Assembly: GCF_001297015.1 (NCBI RefSeq)
Contig: NZ_LIGE01000025.1
Coordinates: forward strand, 558,001 to 622,000
DNA from: Pseudomonas sp. RIT-PI-r
Lineage (GTDB): Bacteria > Pseudomonadota > Gammaproteobacteria > Pseudomonadales > Pseudomonadaceae
Reading direction: 5' to 3'
Length of the DNA stretch: 64,000 nt
A program made the position numbers and the translations under genes. Positions 1-15,500 of the stretch are shown in pieces (the stretch's first letter is position 1; each line of letters starts with the position of its first letter). The notes under the pieces are model-generated. The model had not been told where the DNA came from. It did no database searches and worked only from the letters and a program-made list of their open reading frames with translations.

Positions 1-46
1 CGCCTGGTTGTTCCGCCGCAAAATCGATGGTCAATACCACGCATGA
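1..46 (+). CDS. 3' end of an upstream gene (partial), possibly in the cob operon
   Basis: Reading from base 2, the last codons give AWLFRRKIDGQYHA followed by TGA at 44-46. The stop overlaps the ATG of the next gene in an ATGA junction, so the two are translationally coupled. Only 14 residues are visible. In pseudomonads a small membrane protein of the cobalt transporter (CbtA) often precedes the cobE-cobM pair, and a WLFRRK-type basic tail would suit a membrane protein. That identity is a guess from context only. Confidence 0.35.
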   Translation, partial: AWLFRRKIDGQYHA

Positions 47-456
47 CGAATGACAGCGCAGCGCCGACCTTCGTGGTCGGCCTGGGCTGCCAGCGCGGCT
101 GCCCGGCAAGCACGCTGCGCGCGTTACTGGATCAGGCGTTACAGGCGCATCGCATTGAGCTTCATGCGGTGAAGGCTTTGGCCAGTATCGACCTGAAACG
201 CGATGAACCCGGTTTACAGGAACTCGCCGCACAACTGGCGCTGCCATTGCTGTACTTCAGCAGCGAGGAGTTGGCCAGTTACCAAGAGCGACTCAGCCAC
301 CGTTCCGAGATCGCTTACGAACGCACCGGTTGCTACGGCGTGGCGGAAAGTGCTGCGCTGGCCCTTGCCGAACAGTTGATTCAGGCACCGGCAAAACTGC
401 TGATTTCCCGGCAGAAATACGCCCAGGCCACCTTCGCATTGGCCGGCGCCGCGTAA
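43..456 (+). CDS. cobE: cobalamin biosynthesis protein CobE / CbiG C-terminal domain
   Basis: A 137-residue protein matching the stand-alone CbiG C-terminal (CobE) domain. It begins with a conserved glycine-cysteine segment (VGLGCQRGCPA, residues 12-22), continues with KALASIDLKRDE (about residues 44-55), and has a cysteine-containing GCYGVAESAAL segment near residue 96. CobE is required in the aerobic cobalamin pathway and probably helps handle precorrin intermediates; its exact reaction is not settled. The ATG overlaps the previous stop, and cobM starts 81 bases downstream on the same strand, so this is the end of a cob operon. Length is normal for the stand-alone form. Confidence 0.82.
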   Translation: MTNDSAAPTFVVGLGCQRGCPASTLRALLDQALQAHRIELHAVKALASIDLKRDEPGLQELAAQLALPLLYFSSEELASYQERLSHRSEIAYERTGCYGVAESAALALAEQLIQAPAKLLISRQKYAQATFALAGAA

Positions 457-537
457 AAACCCGATAATCCCCGCCATCGATCATGAGCAATCTTCATCTG
501 AAGCGATTGCTGCGCCTCTTTTTCACAGGATTCTACG

Positions 538-1284
538 ATGACCGTCTACTTCATCGGCGCCGGCCCCGGCGACCCGGAACTGATCACCGTCAAAGGCCAG
601 CGGCTGATCCGCAGTTGCCCGGTGATCATTTATGCAGGCTCGCTGGTACCGGCGACGGTGCTCGAAGGTCATCAGGCTGACACGGTAGTCAACAGCGCCG
701 AATTGCATCTGGAACAGATCATCGAACTGATCAAAACCGCCCACGCAAAGGGTCAGGATGTGGCGCGGGTACATTCCGGCGATCCGAGCCTGTATGGTGC
801 GATTGGTGAGCAGATTCGTTATCTGCGCGAGCTGAATATTCCGTTCGAGATCATCCCTGGCGTGACCGCGACGGCCGCGTGTGCGGCGTTGCTGGGCGCG
901 GAGCTGACGCTGCCGGACATTTCACAAAGCGTGATTCTGACGCGTTATGCCGATAAGACCGCGATGCCAGCGGGTGAGGAACTCGGCAGTCTGGCGCAGC
1001 ATGGTGCGACCATGGCGATTCATTTGGGCGTTAATCATCTGGACAAGATTCTGACGGAACTGCTGCCGCATTACGGCGCTGATTGCCCGATTGCAGTGAT
1101 TCACCGGGCGACGTGGCCGGATCAGGATTGGGTGGTGGGGACGCTGGCGGATATTGCCGGGAAGGTTGAGGCCAAGGGGTTTCGGCGTACGGCGTTGATT
1201 CTCGTCGGGCGGGTATTAGGGAGTGAGGTGTTTAGCGAGTCATCGCTGTACCGCGCGGGGCATGCACACCTTTACAGACCCTGA
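538..1284 (+). CDS. cobM: precorrin-4 C(11)-methyltransferase CobM
   Basis: The protein has 248 residues, the usual length. It methylates precorrin-4 at C-11 with S-adenosylmethionine to give precorrin-5 in the aerobic B12 pathway, in the cytosol. The N-terminus VYFIGAGPGDPELITVKG is the classic tetrapyrrole methylase signature. The second motif HSGDPSLYGAIGEQI (about residues 79-93) and the segment EIIPGVTATAACAALLG follow in the expected order. A purine-rich CACAGGA lies about 8 bases before the ATG. The gene follows the cobE-like gene on the same strand and is followed by a REP palindrome, so the operon probably ends here. Confidence 0.96.
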   Translation: MTVYFIGAGPGDPELITVKGQRLIRSCPVIIYAGSLVPATVLEGHQADTVVNSAELHLEQIIELIKTAHAKGQDVARVHSGDPSLYGAIGEQIRYLRELNIPFEIIPGVTATAACAALLGAELTLPDISQSVILTRYADKTAMPAGEELGSLAQHGATMAIHLGVNHLDKILTELLPHYGADCPIAVIHRATWPDQDWVVGTLADIAGKVEAKGFRRTALILVGRVLGSEVFSESSLYRAGHAHLYRP

Positions 1285-1288
1285 AAGC

Positions 1289-1364
1289 AAAAGATCGCAG
1301 CCTTCGGCAGCTCCTACATTGGAATGTGTTTCCCTGTAGGAGCTGCCGAAGGCTGCGATCTTTT
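1289..1364. repeat. REP palindrome, family A
   Basis: A perfect 30-base inverted repeat, arms 1289-1318 and 1335-1364, separated by 16 bases. The core reads TGTAGGAGCTGCCGAAGGCT. The same core, with small changes, appears at 23163-23258, 50241-50319 and 59432-59503. Intergenic position and sequence fit the Pseudomonas REP/BIME class mobilised by REP-associated tyrosine transposases. As a transcript it would form a very stable hairpin after cobM. Confidence 0.9.
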
Positions 1365-1446
1365 GATCTTGTGGCACCAGACAAATGCACTCATCACGGG
1401 AAAATGCATTGCCTGGTTTGTGACGGCTTCGCAGTGAACACCTTAC

Positions 1447-2088
<642 letters not shown>

Positions 2089-3111
2089 CTAGTATTTTTG
2101 TCGGGAAAGATTCTCGTCAGGCTCATCGTCGATTCGCGCCTTGAGCCAGCGATAGCTGCGTTTTTCTACCCATTCGTAGCTCAGCCATGAGCCGACGCCG
2201 ATCGCCAGCGCGCACACGACAAACATCAAATACGGGTTGATGCCATAGCGTCGCGCGATGAAACCGCCCGCCGACAGCACCAGAACGTGCATGAGATACA
2301 CCGAATACGAACAATCACCGAGCAGCTTGAGCACACGGCTGCGCTCGACATAACGCTCAAGCGAGATACACGCCATCACCAACACCGCACTCGGTACACC
2401 CCAATTGAGCAGCCTCGGCGCCGGTGCCAAATGATAAATCGCCAGCAACGCCGCGACGATGGCCGTCAGTGGCAGCCACAGTCCCGCACCGATCCAGCCC
2501 CGGCGATAGAGCATGCCGATGCCGATCCCCAGCAGAAACTCATAGACAATGTCCGAACGGTAAAACTCGCTTATCCAGCCAAACCCGGTCCACGCCTGAC
2601 TCACAGCAAACAGCGACGCCGCGACTACCAGCAGGCGCACCTGCAGGCGGAACAGCAACGCCCAGGCAAACAGCAGGTAAAACAGGATTTCGTAATTCAG
2701 CGTCCAGCCGACATTCAGCGTCGGATAGAAGCCGTAGCCGCCGGGGTTTTCCGTGGGAATGAACAGCAACGACAACAGCAGATGGTTCCAGTCCACCGTC
2801 TGATCCGGCAACAGCGGCTGGGCGAACACCACCAGCAGCGCCATCAGCACGGTGTACAGCCAATACGCCGGGACGATGCGAAACAGGCGGTACAGCAGAA
2901 AGCGCGCCGGCGGCAGCGGTTTGTTTTCGGTCGAGAGGAAAATCACCAGACCGCTGATGACGAAGAAGATATCGACGCCCACCGCGCCCTTGTCGATGAA
3001 CAGCTGCCCGATGGGCCCACGCGCCTGAAAGTCGAAGAAGATCTGCATGAAGTGATGGCAGACCACCGTCCACGCGGCAATCGCACGCAGGGCCTGCACT
3101 GAAATCAACAT
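2089..3111 (-). CDS. acyltransferase 3 family membrane protein (OafA/NodX-like)
   Basis: An integral membrane O-acyltransferase of about 340 residues that probably acetylates or succinylates a surface polysaccharide or glycolipid. The start MLISVQALRAIAAWTVVCHHF includes the family's conserved Arg and the active-site His region (CHHF). GAVGVDIFFVISGLVIF is the second family signature, and about ten hydrophobic segments follow. The ATG at 3111 has a GGGAG ribosome site. The frame stays open further upstream to 3291, but that extension lies inside a REP palindrome and adds no family sequence, so the shorter start is preferred. The acceptor is unknown; no polysaccharide genes are adjacent. Confidence 0.9.
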   Translation of the reverse strand: MLISVQALRAIAAWTVVCHHFMQIFFDFQARGPIGQLFIDKGAVGVDIFFVISGLVIFLSTENKPLPPARFLLYRLFRIVPAYWLYTVLMALLVVFAQPLLPDQTVDWNHLLLSLLFIPTENPGGYGFYPTLNVGWTLNYEILFYLLFAWALLFRLQVRLLVVAASLFAVSQAWTGFGWISEFYRSDIVYEFLLGIGIGMLYRRGWIGAGLWLPLTAIVAALLAIYHLAPAPRLLNWGVPSAVLVMACISLERYVERSRVLKLLGDCSYSVYLMHVLVLSAGGFIARRYGINPYLMFVVCALAIGVGSWLSYEWVEKRSYRWLKARIDDEPDENLSRQKY

Positions 3112-3154
3112 TGCCCGCTCCCGATCACAAGTCCTGAAACCACCGCAGATCCCT

Positions 3155-3244
3155 TGTAGGAGTGAGCCTGCTCGCGATGGCGGCGGCACATTCAACATCT
3201 CCAGTGCCTTATTCTCCGCTATCGCGAGCAGGCTCACTCCTACA
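3155..3244. repeat. REP palindrome, family B
   Basis: A perfect 24-base inverted repeat, arms 3155-3178 and 3221-3244. The core reads TGTAGGAGTGAGCCTGCTCG. The same core occurs in paired form at 28791-28858, 45925-46015 and 55322-55410. It lies between the acyltransferase start and the end of cti. Confidence 0.9.
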
Positions 3245-3295
3245 GGGGTTTTGCGGTGTCGCTTGAAGTTGGGACAGCAAGCCTGCCGCAAACGA

Positions 3296-5602
3296 TCAAA
3301 GATTCTCGTAGCGGTTCATGTCCAGCACGCCCTCTTCCACCGGGTCGGTTTCGTGGATGTACTGAGTCAAATCGTGGAAATAGAACCAGAATTGCGGATG
3401 ACTGCGGCGAATTCCCCAGCGTTCGACGATTTTCTCGAAACGGTTGGCATCTTTGGCGTTTTCCATTGCATCGACAAATTCAGACACCTGATCGGCAGGG
3501 ATGTTGAAGATGAAGTTCGGATAACTGCTGAGCACGCCCGGGAAAATGGTGATCGTGTCCAGTCCAGGCTGATAGCGCAGCGACTCACCGAGCAGGAACG
3601 CCACGTTGCTGTGTGCACGATTGCGCAGCAGGCTGTAGACCTCGCGTTTGCCGCTGGCGGTTTCGACGCGCAGCATCGTCGCTTCCGGCAACTGATCAAT
3701 CACCTTCAAACCGGCCGCCGGGCGCGAAGTCAGGCGACTCAAGGCCTGTTCGGCATTTTGCAGCGCCGGGTCGATATTCGGCCGCGAGCAGTAAGCGCCG
3801 TCGCAGCGATTGATCGGATCCGGCCGCGCATTCAAGTCGCCGTAACGCGCCAGCAATTGCATGGCGAAGTCGTATTTCGGGTCTTTTTCGTCGAGCTTCA
3901 GCGCAGTCGGCTTATCGTCGTCAATCGCTTCGTAATCGAGCCACATCTTGAACTGGCCGCTGTTCTGGTACCAATCGTCCAGATAGTCCTCGCGCGAATC
4001 GGCCGGCATCAGGCGCAGGAAATTCTGCTCGGCGCCGTTGCGGATCAAGTCGAAATACAGGCGAGTCTGCGCCTGGTGGGAGACGTTACCGAACACGTCG
4101 AAGTTGACCGCCAACTGGTAATAGGTGCGTTCAAGCAGCGGGTAGTCGAACAACCACATCGTCTGCGGCACTTCGCCGATCAAGCCCTTGGTCACCGAAG
4201 CACTGTCAAAGTGGCGGAAAATGCTCAGCAACGCGTTGTCGTTGCCCGCCCACAGCGTCGACCAACTTGGCGCAGGGACTTCGGCATAGCTGTCGCGACG
4301 CAACGCCTCGTATTCATTACGTTTGTCGCGATAGTTGTGCCACAGGCTCAGCACGCTGCCGACGTCGTCGTTCTGCCCCGGCATCGCCGGCAACGGCGTG
4401 GCCTGGCCCCGATAGTTCGGATCGGTGATGTACAAGGCGTGTTCCGGCGCCTGGAACAGCGCCCAGAAGTTGTCGCGGATTACGTCGGTCGCGATCTGCC
4501 CACGGCACACGGGTCCACGAATAAAGGTGCGGACAAAGTATTCGGCGTTATCGAGCATGAACTGATAACGCGCCTGCGCCGGAATCGCTTCAAACGTGGC
4601 GAACGGATTGGCGCGGCTCTGCGGGCCGTAGCCCGGCAAGGCATTGACCTGCCAGTTGCCGCTGTAAAACAGGCTTTTGACCCGCGCCATCTTCGCCGCG
4701 CTCAGCGGGTAGGTGATGTGGGTTTTGTGCACGATCACCCCTTGCACCGGCCACAAGCGGTAATACACCTGCGTACCCGGATCGTCGTTCGGGCGGCGGG
4801 TGGCGATCAGGTCGATTGGCTGGCCAGTCGGCGTGCGCGAACGCACCCATTGGAAGTAATGCCCCGGCTCGCCGTCCTTGAAATAAAGGTGCGCGAGGAA
4901 CAGGTGTTCGTACAACCAACGGCCAACCAGGCTTTCGCGGGCACCGGGGCTGTTGAACAGATTTTCCCACTGGACGATTTGCAGGGATTCTTTCGCGCTC
5001 GGCGCCAGGCCTTGTTCGTCAATCGGCGCACCAGAGGCGAGCCAGCGTTGCAAGGTCTGGTATTGCTGATCGGTCAGGCCAGTGACTGCCAGCGGCATGC
5101 CTTCTTTCGGGTGCGCCCCGGCGTAACCCTCGAATTCGGCGGGCATGGCGCACTGGTTTGCCCGATTCAGACCCAAGATGATGTCTTCGGGAAGTTTCGC
5201 GTTAGGCGTCAGCGGCGTCTTGTGCCCCAATTCCAACATCCGCGCCATCAACGCCGCTTGGCTGCCTTGGGCGTCGAGTACCGAATAGAAGTCCTTTTGC
5301 TGCCAGGCGCGCTTGCCGAAGGCGTCGTAAAACAATCGGGTGGTCGGCGCCGCGACAGTGCGCTCGCCGTCATACACCGGCATTTTGCTCGCACCACGGG
5401 CTGCGCCCTCGCCACTGCCGAGATTGAGCTGGCAGGCGGAGTCGTAGCAGGCGTGGCAGGCCACGCACTTCTCGGTGAAGATTGGCTGGATGTCGCGGAC
5501 GTACGAAATAGAAGGGGAAATCGCAGGTGCAACCGCTGGCTCTTGCGCCATGGCGCTCCAGCTGAGAAACAGCAACACAAAACCAATGACGCGGTAAGAC
5601 AT
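3296..5602 (-). CDS. cti: periplasmic fatty acid cis/trans isomerase
   Basis: The 768-residue protein converts cis-unsaturated membrane fatty acids to trans isomers, a fast solvent and heat stress response of pseudomonads. A signal peptide (residues 1-19, ending SWSAMA) directs it to the periplasm. A c-type heme motif CVACH lies at Cys46-Cys49-His50, within an extended CVACHACYDSACQLNLG segment characteristic of Cti. Length matches the family. It is transcribed away from metH, with 156 bases between their starts. The enzyme is usually constitutive and activated by membrane perturbation; no regulator is seen here. Confidence 0.94.
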   Translation of the reverse strand: MSYRVIGFVLLFLSWSAMAQEPAVAPAISPSISYVRDIQPIFTEKCVACHACYDSACQLNLGSGEGAARGASKMPVYDGERTVAAPTTRLFYDAFGKRAWQQKDFYSVLDAQGSQAALMARMLELGHKTPLTPNAKLPEDIILGLNRANQCAMPAEFEGYAGAHPKEGMPLAVTGLTDQQYQTLQRWLASGAPIDEQGLAPSAKESLQIVQWENLFNSPGARESLVGRWLYEHLFLAHLYFKDGEPGHYFQWVRSRTPTGQPIDLIATRRPNDDPGTQVYYRLWPVQGVIVHKTHITYPLSAAKMARVKSLFYSGNWQVNALPGYGPQSRANPFATFEAIPAQARYQFMLDNAEYFVRTFIRGPVCRGQIATDVIRDNFWALFQAPEHALYITDPNYRGQATPLPAMPGQNDDVGSVLSLWHNYRDKRNEYEALRRDSYAEVPAPSWSTLWAGNDNALLSIFRHFDSASVTKGLIGEVPQTMWLFDYPLLERTYYQLAVNFDVFGNVSHQAQTRLYFDLIRNGAEQNFLRLMPADSREDYLDDWYQNSGQFKMWLDYEAIDDDKPTALKLDEKDPKYDFAMQLLARYGDLNARPDPINRCDGAYCSRPNIDPALQNAEQALSRLTSRPAAGLKVIDQLPEATMLRVETASGKREVYSLLRNRAHSNVAFLLGESLRYQPGLDTITIFPGVLSSYPNFIFNIPADQVSEFVDAMENAKDANRFEKIVERWGIRRSHPQFWFYFHDLTQYIHETDPVEEGVLDMNRYENL

Positions 5603-5758
5603 GCTGCTGATCCCGAATTTTTAAAAAAACGCCGCGATTCTACATTATGACGACCGTACCAACATGAGTGATATTCATGCAAAAGCGCCACATGCTCTAA
5701 AACCGCACAGGTTTGTTATGATCCCGCTCCTTCGTAATGGTCTTTCCGAGTAGTCCAA

Positions 5759-9469
<3,711 letters not shown>

Positions 9470-9483
9470 TCACTCGGCTCAAT

Positions 9484-9510
9484 CCCGGCGCCGGTTTAAC
9501 CGGCGTCGGG
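9484..9510. terminator. GC-rich hairpin between metH and the NEL gene
   Basis: A 13-base stem (9484-9496 with 9498-9510, one G-U pair) lies just after metH, and the large convergent gene ends just beyond it. It could stop transcription from either side, but there is no run of T residues, so it is only a possible terminator. Confidence 0.4.
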
Positions 9511-9525
9511 AGCGGCGCATGCAGT

Positions 9526-12500
9526 TCATGCGCTGGATGGATGACTTGAAGCGCCGGATACAGGTGTTCTTGCGGCATTGATTGCATCGATCTCCTGCTG
9601 CGAAAGCTCGATCATCTTCACGTTGCGTTCGGCCGTACGGTCGAACAACCGGCTCAAGTACTCGGGATCGTCGGCGCTCAGGCCGTCATCTTTGCCGTCG
9701 TCAAGCAAGTGTGACTCTTCCAGTTTCCTGAAGTCCTCGGGGAACTTCTCCTGAAGGTACTCCACCCAGTAATCGCGCTGAATCAGATCTTCGAGAAACT
9801 TGTCGGACCGCTCGGCGTTGCTGACTTCTGTTCGCGCCTCCACCAGTTGTTGCGGGCTGACGCCCGAAGCATAGGTCATGTTTTTCGGCTGCCCCGGCAA
9901 CTCCAGGCCATCCTCCCAGCCGGCGGTCAAACCGATTCGATAACCCAAGCGCACCTCGGCCTCATCGAAACCACTGCGTGCTGCCGCCGCTTTTGCCAAT
10001 TCGTCGACTTTGTCCAGGCGAAACAGTCGTCGCGACAGACTCAACAACACCCCACCTTTTGCGTCTGATCGACCTGACGGTAAATCCAGCAACGCGTTAT
10101 GGGTGAACACCTTGGTTTCCAGCCCGCTGAAGGTAAGGATGCGTCCATCGACGCAGGTTCCGTGGGTGGTAGCCCCGGCGAAAATCACCTCCCTGAGTTC
10201 GGTATCAGCCGCGGCCGCTTCCATGACGGTCCATACCCGCCGTGTCAGATCCGCGTTGGCCACCCTGAACTCTCGGGTGTCCTGCAGTCGCTCAAGCAGA
10301 TGAAAGAACGCCGCGCTGTCCGGTTCAGCAGCCAGTTGCTCCCAGAGCGTATCCCGAGCCGCCAGTTGTTCAGGAGGAAGATTGGCAAGCCATGGGGCTT
10401 TGTATTGCGCCTGCGACGGATCGATAGGTAGGGTTTCGTCGGATTCAATGCTGTCAGACGTTTCGGTCAAGCCGCCGGCGGCATCGTCAACCATCTCTTC
10501 GAGATCCGTGCGTGAAAAACCCAGTACCCGATGGCGCTCACCTTCCGCCTGATAGGCCCTGAGCCGCACGAGGCTTTCTTCGGACAAGTTGTAGTTGTCA
10601 GTCAAGTCTGTACCGTTCATCAATTGTTCGTGGCTACCGTCAAGTGCGTCGTCGGGCAGCGTGGTGATGTCGTTACGGCTCAAATTGAGCGTGCGCAGAT
10701 GCTCCGACTCCAGCGCACCTTCCGGCCATGCGTACAGATTGTTGTTGCGCAAATCGAGAGCTTCCAGCCGCCCGAAATAGTTGACATCGAAGGACTCGAG
10801 GTTGTTGTAGCTCACATCCAGCCAGGTCAGGTGTTCAAGCCCGGAAAGCGACTCGTACAAGCGTTCGGGATCGTAGAGACGGTTGCTCGACAGTTCCAGA
10901 CGCTCCAGCGCAGACATGTTCCGGATCGACTGCGGCAACGCTTCCAGTTCATTGCCGCCAAGCTCCAGAGTCCGTAGCTCGGTAAAGGCACCGAGAAAAC
11001 CGTTGGCGCCCTCGACAGTCACCCTTGTGCCGGTCAGGTTGAGCGTGCGGACATGCGCAAAATCTTCCGGCAATGCCGGTATGTCTCCCAGTTGCAAACC
11101 GTTCAGGTTCAGCACGGCTTGCGTCACACCTTCCATGTTGGGCAACCTTGCCCGCCAACAGGTGAGAACTCTCCAGGCCGCCAGACTGCGGGTTTGCGAA
11201 GAGACAACCCAGTCCGCACCGCGAATTTCGCGGGTGTAGAGCCAGCCATTGAGTCGCCGCACCAGCGTTTCGAAAGTCTGGTTCCAAGCGCCGATACGAG
11301 CAACTATTTCGGCATCCGTCGCTCCGCTACTGCGCATCTGGCCAATCAACTGCGAAGCCTGTTCGGCAGTAAAGGCCGGCTGCATACGCTGAAGAATGTT
11401 GATCATCAGCGTTTCACCTTCGCCAACTGCCGCCTGGGGAAGTGGCAGCAATTGCCTGGCAATGGAGAGTCCGCTCTCTGCTGGTGGAAAGGTCAGCGGG
11501 ACCGGTTCATCGGCAAATGCTTGCAGCGCACCTTCGGGCAGTCCGATTTCAAACTCGATACGCTGTTGCGCAGCTCGCAGCGCAACCGTCGTTGCTGGCG
11601 ACAAAGGATTACCGGACAGATTGCTGTTGATCAGCGCATGACTGTCCAGCAGGGTCTGTGGCAGCGTGGTGATGTTGTTATTGCGCACATCCATCCAGGT
11701 CAGTTGAGCCAGATCTTCAGCGCCCGCAGGCCACGCTTGCAGATCGACGTTGCGCAGATTGAGCGCTTTCAAGCGCGACAAGCCACCGACGTTCAACCCG
11801 GTTAACGGGTTGTTATGCAGGTCCAGCTGTTCAAGCGCCGGGAACGCCTCCAGGCTTGACTGCAACTGCTCAGTGTTCACCAACAGATTGTCGGAAAGGT
11901 CCAGCCGGTTCAGCCTTGCCAGGCTGCCAGGTTCAATCGGCAACGCGTGCAGGGCGTTGTCACTCAGGTCGAGCGTTTGCACTTCTTGAAAGGCGCTGAC
12001 GAAATCGCGCAGTTGCAAGGCATCGACGCGCTGGCCCAGCAGAAGCAAGGTACGCACATGAGAAAACGCATCGGCAGGCAATTTCGGCAGCTCGCTTAGC
12101 ATCAATCCCGATAAATCAAGGGTCGAAGCGGAAACCGTCGAACCGTATCGCTTGAAAAGCCCTTTGCGCCAATTGCTCCTGATGGCATGGATGGCGTTGG
12201 ATCGCCCGATTACTTCCCTGAGCGTTTCCTGATAGGCCATGCCCTTTTGCAGCCACTCGCCGAGCTGTTTGTCGAGCGTTGCAAACTGCTCGCTCAGGGC
12301 TTCGATTGCGGCGTAGCGCTGTTGTTCATCAGGCCATTGCTGGAAAAACCGCTCGAAGATACTTTGCGCCGCCTGGCTCAGGCCTTCGCCCAAACGCTGC
12401 AACTCGCCTTTGCAGTAATCGCGGACCATCGCTTCGCGGTCTATAAGGTGCGCGGGCAGTGTCCTGGCGTACTCGTAGGCGACCTTGAAGTTTTCGCGGG

Positions 12501-15500
12501 AAAATCTCGACCAGTCCAGTGACAATCCGGACCATAACTTTTCGTGCCCCTTGAGCAACCCCTCAGGCAAGTTACTGATCCCGGTATCCTTGAGACTCAG
12601 TCGTTCGAGCTCCGGCAGTTCAAGCACGCCGGTCGGCCACTCCAGCAAGGAGTAGGCGACGATCTCCAGCTTGCGCAGCTTTTGCAGGTGACTGACGTTG
12701 AATGTGATCGGCTGGTAGCTTGCAGAACACACGGTCAGTTCTTCAATCCGGACCAACATGCCCAACCGTGCAGGCATGTCAGCGGCAAACGGGACGGCGC
12801 TGTAAAGCGTCAGACTTTTCAACGCCGGCATCCCCTGCAAGATTTGCGGCACATTGCTGAACAGTTCGCTCGTCGCATTGATGCGCAAATTTTCCAGGTT
12901 CGGGAAAACAGCCAGCAGTGAGTCGGCATTCGCATCCGTGATGCAGCGGCCGCGTACGCTCAACTCACGCACATGCGAAAAGTCCGCAGTCAAGGCTGGT
13001 AACGGTTCATCACAGATCAATTCCAGCTGTGCATAACGCGGATGGTCCTGCGCCAGCGGTGACTCGCGCCAACTCTGTTTGATATTGCGCACGACGCTCG
13101 CTCTGCCACCGATCAACGATTGCAGCGAGAGTTCTGGCGTCGACTCGCCCTGCCATTCGGCGAGTGTCGAGTCGAGCTCTTGCCATTCACGCATGCGCCT
13201 TTGCAGAAGCTCGTAGATCTGCAGGTCAGTCTTTCCCGACGCCAGCTGCTGAAGAATGAAGCCGCCCGCTTGTTGATCGGTGAGGCCCGGATAAACATTC
13301 TGCACCCGTGTCACCAGCAGTGGATTGACGCCCTGCCCGCGTCCACTGGCGTAGTAACCGAGGCCATGACCGGGCACTCGCAGCGCCGGTTTGAAGCGTT
13401 TGCCGGCGCCATGACGCTTGCCGGCCAAGTGAGCCAGTTCAGCACGATACTGATGCACGTGATCAATCACCAGACGACGCAGGGATGCACTCTGACTGAC
13501 GTCAGCAAGCCCCAAGGCCTGACGGGATGTGTCGGGCAAGGCATGCATGACCGAAGAAAAAAAATTATCGCCTTGCCGAGCAATGCCATTGAGCTCCTCT
13601 GCGCGTTCGTTGAAGGCCTGATAGGAGGGCCCCTGCTTGACCAGGTATTTCAGTTGCCGCGAGGATTCGCTGCCGACACTATCGATCAAGGGTCCGTGAG
13701 TGCTGCCCTCGCGTACCTCGAGACGCACATCGTCTGACCAGCCAGGCAGTCTTTCGAGTACGCGCAACGCGAGCCACTGACTCCCGGATGCGGCCAGGTT
13801 CTCCATGTGTAACCCGACGACCGCATGATCGAAGCGCCTGCCTTGAGCGTACCCGCGCGACTCTTCAAGCAACCGCAACGGCAACCGCCCGCCTGTTTCC
13901 AATCGCGCAAGCTCTTCGGCATTGGCCTGCATGCATACCCTGATCGCTGCAGAACTGCCGAGCCCGGGCGTGGCCTTTTGTAGCCGGCTGATCCACGGTG
14001 CCTGCAATGTCGGTTCGGCATAGAGCTGCTCGAACATTGTCGGTTGACGGGTTTTCAGGAAGTCCACCAATTGCGCTCTGAACTCGACGGGCCGGTTTGC
14101 GCTGATGCGGGCCGCTTCAGATCCCAGCAGGCGGACTACTTCCTGCTCGTCCAGCGCCTCAAGAAGGATGGCGGGCATTTGAGCAGTCAGCACATCGGCG
14201 CGGGCGATCTGAATCGGTGCCTTGATAGCGTCACCTGGAAAAAGTGACGCGTCACCATGCTTGACACTCGCGCCTGACAAACCCGGGCCGTCGAAAACCT
14301 CAAGCACGCGCCCGGTGGGCCATCGAGGCATTTGTGGCAGCAATGACAATGTCAGCAGGAAAGGTTCATCAACGGTGGAACCGTCCTCAATGTTCTCGAT
14401 GATCCGGCTCACGGCCTGGTCAGCCTCGAACAGGCGCAATGTATCGGCCAACGCCAGTGGCGCAGGCGAATGGTCCAGATGCATCTGGCGCAGAGCATCA
14501 TCACTGACACCGCTGAGATCCGCGATGTTGAGCAATTGCTCATCGGAAAAGGCCTCGGTGCAATGGCCGATACGCCGCAGCAGCGTCAATCGATCCCAGG
14601 TCAGCGGTCGCTCGAAGGTATGTCGCCAGGCGCCCAGCCGGTTGTGTTCGAGAATGGGCCGATAGGCTGACGCGTCAGTCGGATGGAGAATGCGCCATTG
14701 TTTCAGTTGTTCATCAAAGGCCGTTTGATACACCTTGCCCTGCTGACGAATGTAGGTCTTGCCGTTCAGTCGATGCAGGCCTTGCGCATCAGGGACAGAC
14801 GCGGCGGACGGCCCGTCTGTGCTTTCATAAGGCGCAAGATCAGGTGCCCACAAACGTGGCTTGCCGTCGAGGCCTTCAATGGGCTCGGCCTTCTCGATCA
14901 CCGGCACCGATTTGGCTGCAGTCAATCTGCCCAGGCCCTTGCCTGCACCTGCCATTACTCCGATCAGCGCGAGGTTTTCTGCAACATCGACCAAGTGTCC
15001 CTTGGCCGCCTGGCGATCACCTTCAGTCCATTCGATAGCACCCTCGAACGACTCATACAGCAATTGCCCGGCCATCACCGTCATCATGATCTCGCCCAGC
15101 ACCGGTACGAACATCGACACCATGTTCAACGCGAGCATGCCGAATTCCAGCAAGTGATTGAGCCGTTTCGCCCGCACGCTCGCGTCGACATCCGCGGTCG
15201 GTACGGCGCGGGCACGCGCATCGGCGATGAATTTGTCGCAATGCTGTTCAAAAAGGTACTGCCACAGATCGGTATTGGCGGCCCAAATGCCTGCCACGCC
15301 GTTGCGCACGATACCGAACGGATTGAGATAAGGATCTTCCTCTGGTTCACGCTTGCCCTGGTGCTCGGGCGGCAGTTCCTTGATCTGCGTGAAAACCGAG
15401 ACCGGCGGGAACATCTGGACGACTTTTACCCAGATCGAACGTAACGGGTCTACCGGTGCATCCGCCGCAGGCCGGGTGAATTGACTGAAGTAATAAGGGC

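Noticed and set aside
3112..3291. N-terminal extension of the acyltransferase
   Set aside because: The extra 60 codons run through a REP palindrome and the true ribosome site lies at the internal ATG.
3251..5650. A 799-codon open frame opposite cti
   Set aside because: No domain or ribosome site; the cti product on the other strand has a heme motif and signal peptide.
5603..5758. Possible cobalamin or SAM riboswitch before metH
   Set aside because: The gap is only 156 bases and contains no B12-box or SAM-type conserved motif that I can see; MetH is usually not riboswitch-controlled in this group.
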